This document shows positions 1-9,328 of a stretch of 64,000 nucleotides of DNA, in pieces. Origin of the DNA: Mammaliicoccus sciuri (GTDB lineage Bacteria; Bacillota; Bacilli; Staphylococcales; Staphylococcaceae); NCBI RefSeq assembly GCF_025561425.1, contig NZ_CP094824.1, forward strand, positions 2,418,001 through 2,482,000. The letters are read 5' to 3'. Within the stretch, counting starts at the first letter, position 1. Each line of letters opens with the position of its first letter. A program made the position numbers and the translations under genes. The notes beneath the pieces are model-generated. The model was not told the DNA's origin. It saw only the letters and a list, made by a program, of their open reading frames with translations, and searched no databases.

Positions 1-476
1 CCGTCCTTTTTAACAAGCGTCACAACTTCGTTAAATGTTTTTTTCTCATCTTTACTTCCATTCTTAGGATGAGCTGTTGTTTCCACATTATAGAATACAA
101 CCACTTGATCTTTTTTCTGTTCTAAAAACTTAATATTGGATATTTTTTTATCGAATTTATAACTTTTAAGTGTATCTTTCAACACTTTTTCTTCCTCTTT
201 AACGTCTAGTTGTTTTGAATCTGTGTCGATTGTTTTAATGTAAGCTTCTACATCACCATCATTTAAAGACTTTCTATTTTTTTCAATAGCTTCTTTGACT
301 GCTTTTTCAGTATCTTTATTTACTTGAATCGTATCTTTCGGATTTCCTTTTTCATCTAATAGAACACCTTGACTATCATCTGCTTTGTCAGTCGTTTGCT
401 TTTCTTCTTCTTTTGACCCACAAGCAGCTAACACGATAGACAACACTAAGCACAACATCAATAATTTATTCTTCAA
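1..476 (-). CDS. Lipoprotein of unknown function (C-terminus beyond window)
   Basis: A reading frame enters the window from its left edge on the minus strand and starts at a TTG at 474-476, preceded by a GGAAAGGA ribosome binding site. The visible 158 residues begin with a lipoprotein signal peptide: two lysines, a run of Leu/Val/Ile, then the lipobox LAAC with Cys19. A charged Lys/Glu/Asp-rich linker follows, then a mixed alpha/beta segment. The linker plus small globular domain resembles surface lipoproteins of Gram-positive bacteria, but I do not recognise the family. The gene is divergent from the YigZ gene, about 80 bp away. The product should sit on the outer face of the membrane. Function unknown. 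Confidence 0.7.
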   Translation of the reverse strand, partial: MKNKLLMLCLVLSIVLAACGSKEEEKQTTDKADDSQGVLLDEKGNPKDTIQVNKDTEKAVKEAIEKNRKSLNDGDVEAYIKTIDTDSKQLDVKEEEKVLKDTLKSYKFDKKISNIKFLEQKKDQVVVFYNVETTAHPKNGSKDEKKTFNEVVTLVKKD

Positions 477-556
477 TTCATACAATCCTTTCCCGACTAT
501 TATCAATAGTATATAATAATCGTAACAGATTACGATGTAAAGGGAGAAGTATTAAC

Positions 557-1207
557 ATGGCAGAAGGACTAATTACAATCAAATCAGCACATGAAACTGA
601 AATTGTCATTAATAAATCGAGATTTATCGCGAGTATTCATCCTGCAGAAACTGAAGATGAAGCGAAAGCATTCATACAACAAAAGAAAAAAGAACATCAT
701 GATGCAACACATAATTGCTCTAGCTATGTTATCGGTCCTACAATGCTTATTCAAAAAGCAAATGATGATGGTGAACCATCAGGAACAGCAGGCGTGCCTA
801 TGTTAGAAGTATTAAAAAAACAACAACTTCATAATGTTGTTGTTGTCGTTACAAGATATTTTGGTGGTATTAAATTAGGTGCAGGTGGATTAATACGTGC
901 ATATGGAAGTGCAGTCAGCCAAGTTATTAAAGAAGTTGGCAGAATTATTTTATTAGATGCAATACCGTTTGAAGTAACATTAGACTATGATCAAACAGGA
1001 CGCTTCGAGCATGAGTTACAACAAACTGATTATCAACTAGTAGATACTGCATATACAGACAAAGTAACCTATACTATACATGTGATAGCATCAGAAGAAG
1101 AACCATTTATCGATTTCCTAAACGAAGTCAACCAAGGTAAGTACGAATTAAACAGACAAGATATCATCGCACTACCATTTCCATATAATAAAGAAGAAGA
1201 ACGCTAA
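557..1207 (+). CDS. yvyE: YigZ/IMPACT family protein
   Basis: This is a 216-residue protein of the UPF0029/IMPACT family (B. subtilis YvyE, E. coli YigZ). Family hallmarks are visible: THNCSSY near 51-57, DGEPSGTAG at 71-79 and TRYFGGIKLGAGGLIRAYG at about 99-117. The C-terminal ferredoxin-like half (about 135-205) matches the family's second domain. Bacterial members may be linked to translation or stress, but the reaction is not settled. The start has AAGGGAG about 9 nt upstream. It ends in a terminator shared with the convergent tarO gene; yigZ next to tarO is a staphylococcal arrangement as I recall it. Confidence 0.9.
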   Translation: MAEGLITIKSAHETEIVINKSRFIASIHPAETEDEAKAFIQQKKKEHHDATHNCSSYVIGPTMLIQKANDDGEPSGTAGVPMLEVLKKQQLHNVVVVVTRYFGGIKLGAGGLIRAYGSAVSQVIKEVGRIILLDAIPFEVTLDYDQTGRFEHELQQTDYQLVDTAYTDKVTYTIHVIASEEEPFIDFLNEVNQGKYELNRQDIIALPFPYNKEEER

Positions 1208-1228
1208 TCGACATTAGCGTTCTTTTTT
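1198..1228. terminator. Bidirectional terminator between yvyE and tarO
   Basis: An 11-bp perfect stem (AGAACGCTAAT/ATTAGCGTTCT) with a 4-nt loop is followed by six T on the plus strand and preceded by an A-rich run for the minus strand. It overlaps the stop codons of both convergent genes. Confidence 0.85.
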
Positions 1229-2269
1229 GTACTTTGTTCTTGTTAATAAGTTTAATATTGGTCTGTAATTTGCATTTACGAGTCCTGTAAATTCTACGAT
1301 TAATTCTATTGTTATTAGTATCATTATAAACATCATTAATACGCCGTATGGTGGTGATAAATAAAGGATGACACTTGATATGCTGAATAATATGGCAATC
1401 ATATAAATTAATATGACGGTTTGCCTATGTGTATAGCCTAAATCTAATAATCTATGGTGTAAATGCGATTTATCTGCTTGAACGATAGATTGACGATTAT
1501 GTAGTCTACGTATTACTGCAAATAACATATCGATAAATGGTACTGCTAGTATAACCATTGGGAAGAATAGCGATATTAATGTAATGTTCTTAAATCCTAA
1601 TAGTGATAACACACCGATTATATAACCTAATAGTAATGCCCCACTGTCACCTAAGAATATTTTAGCAGGATGTGAGTTAAATACTAAGAATCCTAATAAT
1701 GATCCTATTAACACACTACATATCATCATGATAAATATGTTCTGCTGTAATATTGCGATAAATCCTATTGTTACTAAAGCGATACATGATATGCCTGAAG
1801 CTAAGCCATCTAAACCGTCTATTAAATTGATTGCATTCATTACTGCAACAACCCAGAATATTGTCATTGGAATACTAAAGATTCCAAATTCAATTACAAC
1901 ACCAAATGGTAATGTAATAAAATCTAATGTGACGTGGTTAAAAACGACGATTAAAGATACAGCAATTTGACCTGCTAATTTAACAAGTGGTTTCATATCA
2001 TATAAATCATCCACTAAACCTATAAGATAGATGACAATCGCACCTAGTATAATAGGAATTGTTTCATGTTCTACTGGTTTCCCCCACCATAATCCGATGA
2101 GAAAAGATATTAAAATGACTGAGCCACCTAATACTGATACGGGTTTAGTATGAACTTTTCTAACGTTTGGCATATCAACAGCACCAATTTTAATAGAAAG
2201 AACGATAACTAAAGGTGTTAGTATTAAACTTACAATCATGGTTAGTAATATTAGTTGTAAAGTAAACAT
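1214..2269 (-). CDS. tarO: Undecaprenyl-phosphate N-acetylglucosaminyl 1-phosphate transferase (wall teichoic acid initiation)
   Basis: Polyprenyl-phosphate glycosyl-1-phosphate transferase of the MraY/WecA/TagO family, 351 residues. It moves GlcNAc-1-P from UDP-GlcNAc onto undecaprenyl phosphate on the cytoplasmic membrane face, the first step of wall teichoic acid synthesis. About ten or eleven hydrophobic segments are visible. Catalytic loops are present: the DD pair near 87-88, NLIDGLDGLA near 148-157, FLGDSGA near 205-211 and a His-rich HLHHR loop near the C-terminus. The frame is open for nine more codons upstream, but the ATG at 2267-2269 has AGGTGA 8 nt upstream and starts directly with the first membrane helix. 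It converges on yvyE and is divergent from gdpS. Confidence 0.92.
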   Translation of the reverse strand: MFTLQLILLTMIVSLILTPLVIVLSIKIGAVDMPNVRKVHTKPVSVLGGSVILISFLIGLWWGKPVEHETIPIILGAIVIYLIGLVDDLYDMKPLVKLAGQIAVSLIVVFNHVTLDFITLPFGVVIEFGIFSIPMTIFWVVAVMNAINLIDGLDGLASGISCIALVTIGFIAILQQNIFIMMICSVLIGSLLGFLVFNSHPAKIFLGDSGALLLGYIIGVLSLLGFKNITLISLFFPMVILAVPFIDMLFAVIRRLHNRQSIVQADKSHLHHRLLDLGYTHRQTVILIYMIAILFSISSVILYLSPPYGVLMMFIMILITIELIVEFTGLVNANYRPILNLLTRTKYKKER

Positions 2270-2525
2270 TGAGTCACCTTCATTTTGTAGTTGCACCGAA
2301 TTTAATTAAAACATTACTTCTAGAATATCAAAATTTCATTCTACATGCTATAAAAACAATAGTATACCACATTTATGAAATCAAATATTTTTACGTATAA
2401 ATTAGCTTTAATAGCAAACATGTGAAAAAAGAAACTTTTTTAACAAAATAACCTGTTATACCGTGACAAAAGCAATCTAATAGATTACAATATCATATGG
2501 CTTACTAAATGAAGGATGGTGTTAA

Positions 2526-3596
2526 ATGATACAAGCAATTATATTCAATATATCTGTAACTATTGCAGCATTTTATCTATACCATCGAATACAATATAGC
2601 GAAACGAGAACTGTGACTTTTTCACAAAATTATATCACCCTCTTAATGACGGGTGTTTCAATATTATTAATATCTAATCCTATACAGTATCATGACTATG
2701 CATTCTCTTTAAGTTTTATACCTATTCTCTTCCTAGGAAGATTTACTAATTTATTTTATTCTGTTTTAAGTGCCGTAGTTATTGTACTATTTGACATATT
2801 TGTAATGGGTACACCTTTTTTAGAAGATATCCATTTACTAATTATTGCAATTGTTGTTGGGATGATAGGTCCTTTTCTTAAACAAAGTGATTTCGTGAGT
2901 ATTCAATTATTGTATTTAATCAGCATTATGATTATTGCGATAACACTTATCTTTTTAAATCCTGATTCATGGCTCAATGAATGGTTGTTTCTTGTGCCAG
3001 TTTCCTTTATCCTAAGTATTATTAGTGCAAGTGTTTATAGAGACATTTGGATCTTGAAAAATTTAATTTCAAGATATGAAAATGAAGAATCCGTTGATTA
3101 CTTAACAGGTTTAGGAAATGTTAAAGAGTTCGATCGTTATTTAAATAAGACGACTGAACAAATAACTGAACAAGACCAATCTATGGCATTATTATTGATT
3201 GATATTGATGGATTTAAAGACGTGAACGATGCGTATTCTCATAAGGCTGGAGACGCGGTCTTAAAACAAATGTCGCAATTGTTAATCAACTATTTACCTA
3301 AAGATGTTAAAGCTTTTCGTAACGGCGGAGAAGAATTTTCAATTATTCTTGTTGGCGAAACATTAGATAGTGCTATCAAATTAGCAGAAAGCATTAGAGA
3401 TAGCGTTCAACAATCTACTTTCCACTTACCTAACAAAGAAACAATTAAACTATCTGTTTCAATTGGTGTAGGCTATTTAAGTGAGCAAGATAACAAATCT
3501 AAACGTCGCGTATTTAAAGATGCGGATGATATGTTACATGAAGCCAAATTACAAGGTCAGAACAAAGTAATGTTCAATCCAATTATTAAGTTATAA
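2526..3596 (+). CDS. gdpS: GGDEF-domain membrane protein GdpS
   Basis: A 356-residue protein. Residues 1-175 hold about six hydrophobic segments (5TMR-LYT-like sensor region), followed by a short coiled linker and a GGDEF domain (about 188-350). DYLTGLGN at 191-198 and the active-site loop NGGEEF at 266-271 are intact. This matches staphylococcal GdpS, typically the only canonical GGDEF protein in the genus. In S. epidermidis and S. aureus its reported effects on biofilm or virulence appear independent of c-di-GMP synthesis. No EAL or PilZ gene is nearby. The start has AAGGATGG upstream. It is divergent from tarO with a 256-bp AT-rich spacer. Confidence 0.9.
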   Translation: MIQAIIFNISVTIAAFYLYHRIQYSETRTVTFSQNYITLLMTGVSILLISNPIQYHDYAFSLSFIPILFLGRFTNLFYSVLSAVVIVLFDIFVMGTPFLEDIHLLIIAIVVGMIGPFLKQSDFVSIQLLYLISIMIIAITLIFLNPDSWLNEWLFLVPVSFILSIISASVYRDIWILKNLISRYENEESVDYLTGLGNVKEFDRYLNKTTEQITEQDQSMALLLIDIDGFKDVNDAYSHKAGDAVLKQMSQLLINYLPKDVKAFRNGGEEFSIILVGETLDSAIKLAESIRDSVQQSTFHLPNKETIKLSVSIGVGYLSEQDNKSKRRVFKDADDMLHEAKLQGQNKVMFNPIIKL

Positions 3597-3601
3597 ACTG
3601 A

Positions 3602-3635
3602 ACATAGAATTGCCTCTAGCAATTCTATGTTTTTT
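3602..3635 (+). terminator. Rho-independent terminator of gdpS
   Basis: A perfect 12-bp stem (ACATAGAATTGC/GCAATTCTATGT) with a 5-nt loop followed by six T lies just after the gdpS stop. Confidence 0.9.
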
Positions 3636-3694
3636 GTTGAATTGTTTTTAATTTGATTATTTACATAAAATTCAATACGAAACTGGAGGTTACT

Positions 3695-4462
3695 ATGGAA
3701 GAGATACAAGACTTCACGATTATAGATGAAAATAAAATCATTGATGTTGTCATGACTGCCGGTCGCATACTTTTAGAAAGTGGCGCAGAAACATATCGCG
3801 TTGAAGATACAATGGCAAGAATCGCTACAAGTTATGGTTTAGAAAATACACATAGCTTTGTAACATCTACTGCGATTATATTCTCGCTTAATGACAGAAC
3901 AAATACACGTCTGATTAGAATAGATGAACGTACGACCGATTTAGAGAAAATTTCTTTAACGAATCAAATATCACGTAAGATAGCTAACAATGAACTCACG
4001 ATTGATGAAGCTAAATCAGAGCTGATCCATTTACATCATGCTTCATTACAATTTCCATTTTGGTTAAAAGTATTAGCTGCAGCGATAGCATCAGCCTGTT
4101 TCTTACCTATGTTTGGTGGTAAACAAGCTGAAGTCATCCCTTCATTCATTGCGGGTGGTGTTGGATATTTAACGATGTCCCTCGTCCATAACACAATTAG
4201 AATTAAATTCTTCACAGAATTTATTAGTTCACTAATTATTGCTACAATCGCAACCATTAGTGTGAATTTCTTTATTGGCGTGAATTTAAGCTTAATTACA
4301 ATCGCGTCTGTTATGCCACTTGTACCAGGTGTTTTGATTACAAATGCAATCAGAGACTTAATGGCAGGACAGTTGCTTGCAGGTATATCTAAAGGTGTAG
4401 AAGCGGCACTTACGGCATTTGCTATTGGTGCTGGTGTTGCAATCGTATTATTACTTAGTTAA
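3695..4462 (+). CDS. Threonine/serine exporter family, N-terminal subunit (DUF1212)
   Basis: A 255-residue protein. Residues 1-120 form the soluble DUF1212 domain, with the family motif GAETYRVEDTM near 35-45. Residues about 120-255 hold five hydrophobic segments. With the next gene it makes a split ThrE-type exporter, like E. coli YjjP/YjjB or B. subtilis YvbH-type pairs. Substrates proposed for such pairs are small amino acids or C4 acids; the one here cannot be told from sequence. The chosen ATG has CTGGAGG about 8 nt upstream; an earlier in-frame ATG at 3653 has no site. Probably co-transcribed with the next gene, 13 nt downstream, and perhaps with pepT. Confidence 0.82.
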   Translation: MEEIQDFTIIDENKIIDVVMTAGRILLESGAETYRVEDTMARIATSYGLENTHSFVTSTAIIFSLNDRTNTRLIRIDERTTDLEKISLTNQISRKIANNELTIDEAKSELIHLHHASLQFPFWLKVLAAAIASACFLPMFGGKQAEVIPSFIAGGVGYLTMSLVHNTIRIKFFTEFISSLIIATIATISVNFFIGVNLSLITIASVMPLVPGVLITNAIRDLMAGQLLAGISKGVEAALTAFAIGAGVAIVLLLS

Positions 4463-4475
4463 GGAGGTGCTTTAA

Positions 4476-4940
4476 ATGTTAGATTATATATATCAAATTT
4501 TGTTAAGTTTTACCGCAACGTTATTTTTCTCTGTCATTTTTAATGCACCTAAGAGACTATTAATAGCATGTGGTATTGTTGGTGCGATGGGCTGGATGAT
4601 TTATACCATTTCGTTAGACTTTGGCATCGATAAAGTACAAGCATCATTCTATGGTAGCTTTGCCTTAGCGTTAATGAGTCATATTATGAGTCGTTATTAC
4701 AAGCGTCCAATGATTATCTTTATAGTTGCCGGTATTATCCCTCTTGTTCCTGGAGGCTTAGCATATGATGCAACTAAAAACTTAGTTATCAACAATTATG
4801 ATGTTGCCATTAATACAACACTACAAGCGACACTTATTTCTGGTGCGATCGCGTTTGGTATTTTATGTTCTGAAATCATTTTTCAAATCTATGTCAGAGC
4901 AAAGCATTCTTTTGCTTCTAAGAAACAAAAAAGCGTATAA
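4476..4940 (+). CDS. Threonine/serine exporter family, C-terminal membrane subunit (DUF3815)
   Basis: A 154-residue protein with four or five hydrophobic segments and the ThrE_2 signature IIPLVPGGLAYDAT at about 87-100. It supplies the second membrane half of the exporter begun by the preceding gene; in actinobacterial ThrE both halves are fused. The ribosome binding site AAGGAGGTG is strong. A basic tail (KHSFASKKQKS) closes the protein on the predicted cytoplasmic side. No terminator separates it from pepT, whose start lies 36 nt on. Confidence 0.82.
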   Translation: MLDYIYQILLSFTATLFFSVIFNAPKRLLIACGIVGAMGWMIYTISLDFGIDKVQASFYGSFALALMSHIMSRYYKRPMIIFIVAGIIPLVPGGLAYDATKNLVINNYDVAINTTLQATLISGAIAFGILCSEIIFQIYVRAKHSFASKKQKSV

Positions 4941-4976
4941 TAAATAACGTAAATAGATGTAAAGGGAGCGAGCAAT

Positions 4977-6203
4977 TTGAAACAACGTCTAATTGATCGA
5001 TTAACAAGATATGTAAAAGTAGATACACAAGCTGATGCAACAAGTGAAAGTACACCATCTACTGAAAAGCAATGGGATTTAATCCGTATGCTCGAAGCAG
5101 AAATTAAAGCATTAAATCTTGAAGTTGACGTAGACGATAAAGGGTATTTAATGGCCACTTTACCGTCAAATACAGAAAAGGATGTACCTACTATAGGGTT
5201 ACTAGCGCATATTGATACGTCTCCAGATTACCATGCATCAAATGTTAATCCTGTTATTGTAGAGCAATATAACGGAGAAGATATTACACTTGGTAATACT
5301 GACAAAGTATTAAGCACGAAGACTTTCCCACAACTTGAAAAAGTGATTGGTCATACATTGATGACAACAGACGGTACAACTTTACTAGGCGCTGATGATA
5401 AAGCTGGTGTCGTTGAGATTATGGAAGCGATCATTTACTTATTAGAACATCCTGAAATTAAACACGGCAAGATTAGATTCAGCTTTACACCAGATGAAGA
5501 AATTGGTAGAGGTCCACATCATTTTGATGTTGAACGATTTAACGCTGATTTTGCTTATACTTTAGATGGTAGCTTAGAAGGCGAATTACAATACGAAAGC
5601 TTTAATGCCGCTTCTGCAGTCGTTGAAGTTAACGGTGTAAACGTACATCCAGGTTCTGCTAAAGATGTAATGGTTAACGCTAATACTTTAGCAATGGCAT
5701 TTAATGATCAATTGCCAAGTGATGAAGTACCTGAACATACTGAAGGCTATGAGGGCTTCTATCACTTATCTGACATGTCAGGTACTGTCGAGAAAGCAAC
5801 GCTACAATATATTATTCGCGATCATGATAAAGCACAGTTCGAACGTAGAAAAAATCATTTATTAGATATCGCAAAAGTATTAAATCATAAATATGATCAA
5901 GAATTGATTACTGTAACAATCAAAGATCAATATTACAATATGGGTGAAAAAATCAAGCCACAACCTGAACTTGTAAACATACCTGAGAAAGTTATTAAAT
6001 CATTAGGTATGACACCTATTATTGAACCTATTAGAGGTGGTACAGACGGTTCACAACTCTCATTCATGGGATTACCAACACCTAATTTATTTACAGGTGG
6101 CGCAAACTTCCACGGTCCGTTTGAGTATGCTTCCATTGATGTTATGGAAAAAGCAGTCCATACGATAGTCGGTATCGTATCAGAATTTGAACAACAGTCT
6201 TAA
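4977..6203 (+). CDS. pepT: Peptidase T (tripeptide aminopeptidase)
   Basis: M20B zinc aminopeptidase of 408 residues, the usual length. It removes the N-terminal residue from tripeptides in the cytoplasm. Metal ligands and catalytic residues fall at the E. coli PepT positions within a residue: His78 and Asp80 (AHIDTSPD), Asp140 (GADDKAG), Glu174-Glu175 (PDEEIG), Asp197 (TLDGS) and His379/380 (NFHGPFE). The start is TTG, supported by AAAGGGAG upstream; no in-frame ATG would keep the conserved N-terminus. Likely the last gene of a run with the ThrE-like pair, ending in a strong terminator. Confidence 0.95.
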   Translation: MKQRLIDRLTRYVKVDTQADATSESTPSTEKQWDLIRMLEAEIKALNLEVDVDDKGYLMATLPSNTEKDVPTIGLLAHIDTSPDYHASNVNPVIVEQYNGEDITLGNTDKVLSTKTFPQLEKVIGHTLMTTDGTTLLGADDKAGVVEIMEAIIYLLEHPEIKHGKIRFSFTPDEEIGRGPHHFDVERFNADFAYTLDGSLEGELQYESFNAASAVVEVNGVNVHPGSAKDVMVNANTLAMAFNDQLPSDEVPEHTEGYEGFYHLSDMSGTVEKATLQYIIRDHDKAQFERRKNHLLDIAKVLNHKYDQELITVTIKDQYYNMGEKIKPQPELVNIPEKVIKSLGMTPIIEPIRGGTDGSQLSFMGLPTPNLFTGGANFHGPFEYASIDVMEKAVHTIVGIVSEFEQQS

Positions 6204-6212
6204 AACAATATA

Positions 6213-6249
6213 TAAGAGCCTGAGACAACTACAGTGTCTCAGGCTCTTA
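6213..6249. terminator. Bidirectional terminator between pepT and glycerate kinase
   Basis: A perfect 15-bp stem (TAAGAGCCTGAGACA and its complement) with a 7-nt loop and a T-rich tail on the plus strand. It lies between convergent genes. The GAGACA/TGTCTC core recurs in the hairpin at 36006-36031. Confidence 0.9.
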
Positions 6250-6252
6250 TTT

Positions 6253-7374
6253 TTATATATTAGCTCTTAATAATCTTAGTGATTGTGTTGTTAAATGTCT
6301 TAAAGCTATACCTAATTCTAAATCACTCATTGAATATTGATCTTTATTAAATACTTTATACATTGCTGTTACATCTTGTTCTAAGTATTGATCAAACTTT
6401 TCATCTGTTGCGCATATCGCAATATTGACTTTTTGATATTTGTTACAAAGTTCAGCAATTCTAACAGACGTCGTCTCTAACAATTGTTGATTAGGTTTCA
6501 AACCTTCACCGAATACAATTAAGTCAGCTTGTTCAATCAGCTTATCTAAATAAGTAAGTTCATTCACAACATCTCCACCTGTAACAAGTTGTGCGTCCCA
6601 TATACTATTAAACAAGGCAGCTAAGCCACTTCCTGCCCCACCGCGTTCTTCTTTACCTAATAAGATTTTATGTTGGCTCTTAAATAGTTCACTTATATAC
6701 CATAAAGCATTATCGATTGAGACAGCATCTTCAATAGCAATTTGATTGATTGCTTGCTCTTTCATGATACGACTATTCTTACCATAATACTTCGATTCAA
6801 AGTCTGTTATCACTTTGATATTTTTATCTTTTAACCTTTTATCTAAATCATATAAATCAATTGTTCTTATATATTTAATCCACTTAGCACCTTTGCTAAC
6901 ATCTATAAAACTACCTTCAGGATCAAAGAATTTAGCACCTAATGCTTGTAACATACCAAGTCCACCGTCGTAGCTTGCAACATCACCGACTGAAATTAGC
7001 ATCTCTTTGCTGTCTTCATTCAGCGCTTCTAAAATCACTTCTCCTAGTCCAAATGATGAAGTTTCAAGTGGTTTAATAATATCCTCACTTGACGTTAAGA
7101 CTTTACCCGCTTCTATAACGATGATATCTTTCTCTGTTACAACATATGAAGACGACTTAGGTCTCATATATGCGTCATGATGATCCACTGAATATTTAGT
7201 GCCAGATTGCCATAATAATACTGAATCTATAACTTCTCTTTGACCATTAAATAATGGGACTTGTACTATATCTGCTTCATTAAATTGAGACTTTATTGCT
7301 TCTTCGACAAATCGATTTGCATGGTAACTAGATAAAATACTATCAAACTCATCCATCGCAACTAATACTCTCAT
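6253..7374 (-). CDS. glxK: Glycerate kinase (type 1)
   Basis: A 373-residue GckA/GlxK-family kinase that phosphorylates D-glycerate with ATP. Recognisable blocks are the N-terminal VLVAMDEF with ANRFVEEAI, the TSSFGLGEVI block, SVGDVASYDGGLGMLQALG near 150 and EERGGAGSGLAALF near 245. The ATG at 7372-7374 has AGGTGA 7 nt upstream; the in-frame GTG three codons earlier lies inside that ribosome binding site and is rejected. It is a single-gene unit converging on pepT, with no other glycerate or glyoxylate gene in the window. Confidence 0.9.
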   Translation of the reverse strand: MRVLVAMDEFDSILSSYHANRFVEEAIKSQFNEADIVQVPLFNGQREVIDSVLLWQSGTKYSVDHHDAYMRPKSSSYVVTEKDIIVIEAGKVLTSSEDIIKPLETSSFGLGEVILEALNEDSKEMLISVGDVASYDGGLGMLQALGAKFFDPEGSFIDVSKGAKWIKYIRTIDLYDLDKRLKDKNIKVITDFESKYYGKNSRIMKEQAINQIAIEDAVSIDNALWYISELFKSQHKILLGKEERGGAGSGLAALFNSIWDAQLVTGGDVVNELTYLDKLIEQADLIVFGEGLKPNQQLLETTSVRIAELCNKYQKVNIAICATDEKFDQYLEQDVTAMYKVFNKDQYSMSDLELGIALRHLTTQSLRLLRANI

Positions 7375-7427
7375 AATTTTCACCTCATGCTTTTTATCTT
7401 AATTCATTATACTGTTTTTTACTTCAA

Positions 7428-7462
7428 TTAACAAAAAACAAACAGTCCAATCAGACTGTTTG
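7428..7462 (-). terminator. Terminator of bacilliredoxin gene
   Basis: A 9-bp perfect stem (CAAACAGTC/GACTGTTTG) with a 6-nt loop, followed on the minus strand by a run of six T. Confidence 0.8.
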
Positions 7463-7474
7463 CATATGTTTCAC

Positions 7475-7795
7475 TTACTCTTCTGCTTTCGATAAACTTG
7501 CGACTGTGATATTTTCATGATCTGCATCCCATTCAGCGTTACCATTAACAAAGTAAAATGCTTGTGGGGATTCATGTTTGATTCCAGTTTTATCAGCTAT
7601 ATAATCAGACAATTCTCTTTCTTCTTGAACAATTAAGTAATAACCATCCATATCTCTTTCATATAAGAATTTGTTAAATTGATCATATGCACTTGCTGAA
7701 ATAGGACAAGTACTGCTATGTTTCATAACAAATACGTTTGGATTATCATTGAGTACTTTTTCAAATTGATCGATGGAAGTTAATTTCACGACCAT
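7475..7795 (-). CDS. ytxJ: Monothiol bacilliredoxin, YtxJ family
   Basis: A 106-residue thioredoxin-fold protein of the YtxJ/BrxC family (DUF2847). The single active-site cysteine is in HSSTCPISASA (Cys30), the family's TCPIS motif. Such proteins remove bacillithiol from S-bacillithiolated proteins, which fits a bacillithiol-producing staphylococcus. No second cysteine is present, so it acts as a monothiol enzyme. The start has AGAGGTG 8 nt upstream. It is divergent from a small membrane-protein gene. Confidence 0.9.
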   Translation of the reverse strand: MVVKLTSIDQFEKVLNDNPNVFVMKHSSTCPISASAYDQFNKFLYERDMDGYYLIVQEERELSDYIADKTGIKHESPQAFYFVNGNAEWDADHENITVASLSKAEE

Positions 7796-7971
7796 TTTAA
7801 TTCACCTCTATCATAATTTAACCAATACAATTGAACACTATATCATTTATCCATTTATATGGCAAATTCTATTTTTAATAATTATCTTTATTATCTTTAC
7901 CCGTAATCTATAATATTAACCACAAGACAATTTTGGTATACTTGTTAATATATATTAAGGAGGTGCGAAAT

Positions 7972-8205
7972 TTGTCCAAAAATACTTCACCCGTACTTAT
8001 TAAAAGATGGGGTATGATTGATACGATCAATGCATGTTTACTTATTATTTCTGTCTTATTTTTATTTGATTTTAAAAACCAACCTGCATTATCGTATATT
8101 CTTGTAATAGCATTTTCTATATGGTTCATTTCACTTATAGGTAAAAATATATATTTATCAAAGCGCAACAAAGAAAAACCTAAAGATCCAATTGATAAGC
8201 AATAA
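7972..8205 (+). CDS. Small membrane protein, function unknown
   Basis: A 77-residue protein starting at TTG with a near-perfect AAGGAGGTG site 6 nt upstream; the open frame continues 13 codons upstream without a site. Two hydrophobic helices (about residues 17-36 and 43-62) are separated by a short FKNQP turn, and a Lys/Arg-rich tail (KRNKEKPKDP) ends it, so both termini probably face the cytoplasm. I do not recognise the family. It is alone between the bacilliredoxin and a convergent lipoprotein gene. Confidence 0.7.
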   Translation: MSKNTSPVLIKRWGMIDTINACLLIISVLFLFDFKNQPALSYILVIAFSIWFISLIGKNIYLSKRNKEKPKDPIDKQ

Positions 8206-8209
8206 AATA

Positions 8210-8246
8210 AAACACACCGATTACATAAAACAATGTATTTGGTGTG
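8210..8246 (-). terminator. Imperfect hairpin between small membrane protein and lipoprotein gene
   Basis: ACACACC pairs with GGTGTGG around a shorter TACAT/ATGTA inner stem. On the minus strand it is followed by a T-rich stretch. Weak, but positioned as the terminator of the lipoprotein gene. Confidence 0.45.
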
Positions 8247-8248
8247 GT

Positions 8249-9136
8249 TTACTTATCTAATCTTTCTATCGCTTTGTTGTATTTTTCATCTTTACCTAAG
8301 TAACTAAATTGAGAACTTACGCCATTTTGGATTTGAACTTTTTGAAGTTTATCTTCAATAAGAATACCTTTTTTACGTTCTTTATAGTAATTAATTAAAG
8401 TATAGTACACTTCAATTTGAGCTTGTCTCATTTGATTAACACGTTTAGATGAAATATTCGTTTGATTTAGCGATTTAATGTTTTTAGAAAATAGTGGGAT
8501 AATATCTTTCTCAATATAGTCCGCTCTATCTTGCACATTTTGAGTATCATTTAAATATTTAGCTTTCGTACTTAATTCTTCACTATTCTTATCAATAACA
8601 GAAACAAGTGCATCATAATCCTCTTTATCTTCAGGATTATTTTTAGCTAATTTAGCATTCTTCTCTGCATCTGATTTATTCTGTTCAAATACATCTGTAT
8701 AATCTAATATTTTCTCATTAGATTGGATGGATTGTTTAAATAATGAAATGTACTCATTTAATTCTTCTAACGTTTTTTCTTTCTTTGCTATATTACTCAT
8801 ATAAATATTATGAGCATCTTGAACCTCATTTGTGCTTACATTTATATATTGAGCTTGTTTACTAAGATCTTTAACTTCAGGTATAATTTGCTTTTCGAGT
8901 TTATCTTGAAGTTCATTCAATTCTTTACGTTTTTCAACTGTTACTTCCGTACCAATAAGTTGATCTAACTGATTTAATCTTAATTTATCTATATCTTTAA
9001 GAATCGAATTCTCTTTTTTATAAATAGGTTTCATTTCCCTTTTATACTTTTGAAGATCTGAATGTAATTCGTTACCACAAGCTGCAATAATTAAAACAAG
9101 AACAAATATCATTAAATAAAACAATTTAATTTTCAT
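8249..9136 (-). CDS. Staphylococcal lipoprotein rich in coiled coil
   Basis: A 295-residue lipoprotein. The signal peptide ends in the lipobox IIAAC (Cys about 20 from the chosen start). The rest is almost wholly helical and strongly charged (Lys, Glu, Asp, Gln), with heptad-like spacing from about 25 to 230. The start of the mature part (KREMKPIYKKE) recalls the staphylococcal EMYY-motif lipoproteins, a tentative link since the motif itself is not exact. Two ATGs are adjacent; the second is better spaced (7 nt) from AGGGG. The IS30 cluster begins 60 bp upstream, so its promoter may have been altered. Confidence 0.7.
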   Translation of the reverse strand: MKIKLFYLMIFVLVLIIAACGNELHSDLQKYKREMKPIYKKENSILKDIDKLRLNQLDQLIGTEVTVEKRKELNELQDKLEKQIIPEVKDLSKQAQYINVSTNEVQDAHNIYMSNIAKKEKTLEELNEYISLFKQSIQSNEKILDYTDVFEQNKSDAEKNAKLAKNNPEDKEDYDALVSVIDKNSEELSTKAKYLNDTQNVQDRADYIEKDIIPLFSKNIKSLNQTNISSKRVNQMRQAQIEVYYTLINYYKERKKGILIEDKLQKVQIQNGVSSQFSYLGKDEKYNKAIERLDK

Positions 9137-9328
9137 CATTGCACCCCTGTTTCACTTGTATTATACATAATTTCATGGATAATGAAAATGTTATATAGCG
9201 AGGATTTCAAGTTTAAGTTAGCCACCTATAATGACTGAGGTGTACACAAGGGTTAACCGTATTCGAACCTGTTGAGGATTGATTGGTTTTAATCAATTAA
9301 TACTCAACAGGTAACCAAAGCTAAGACT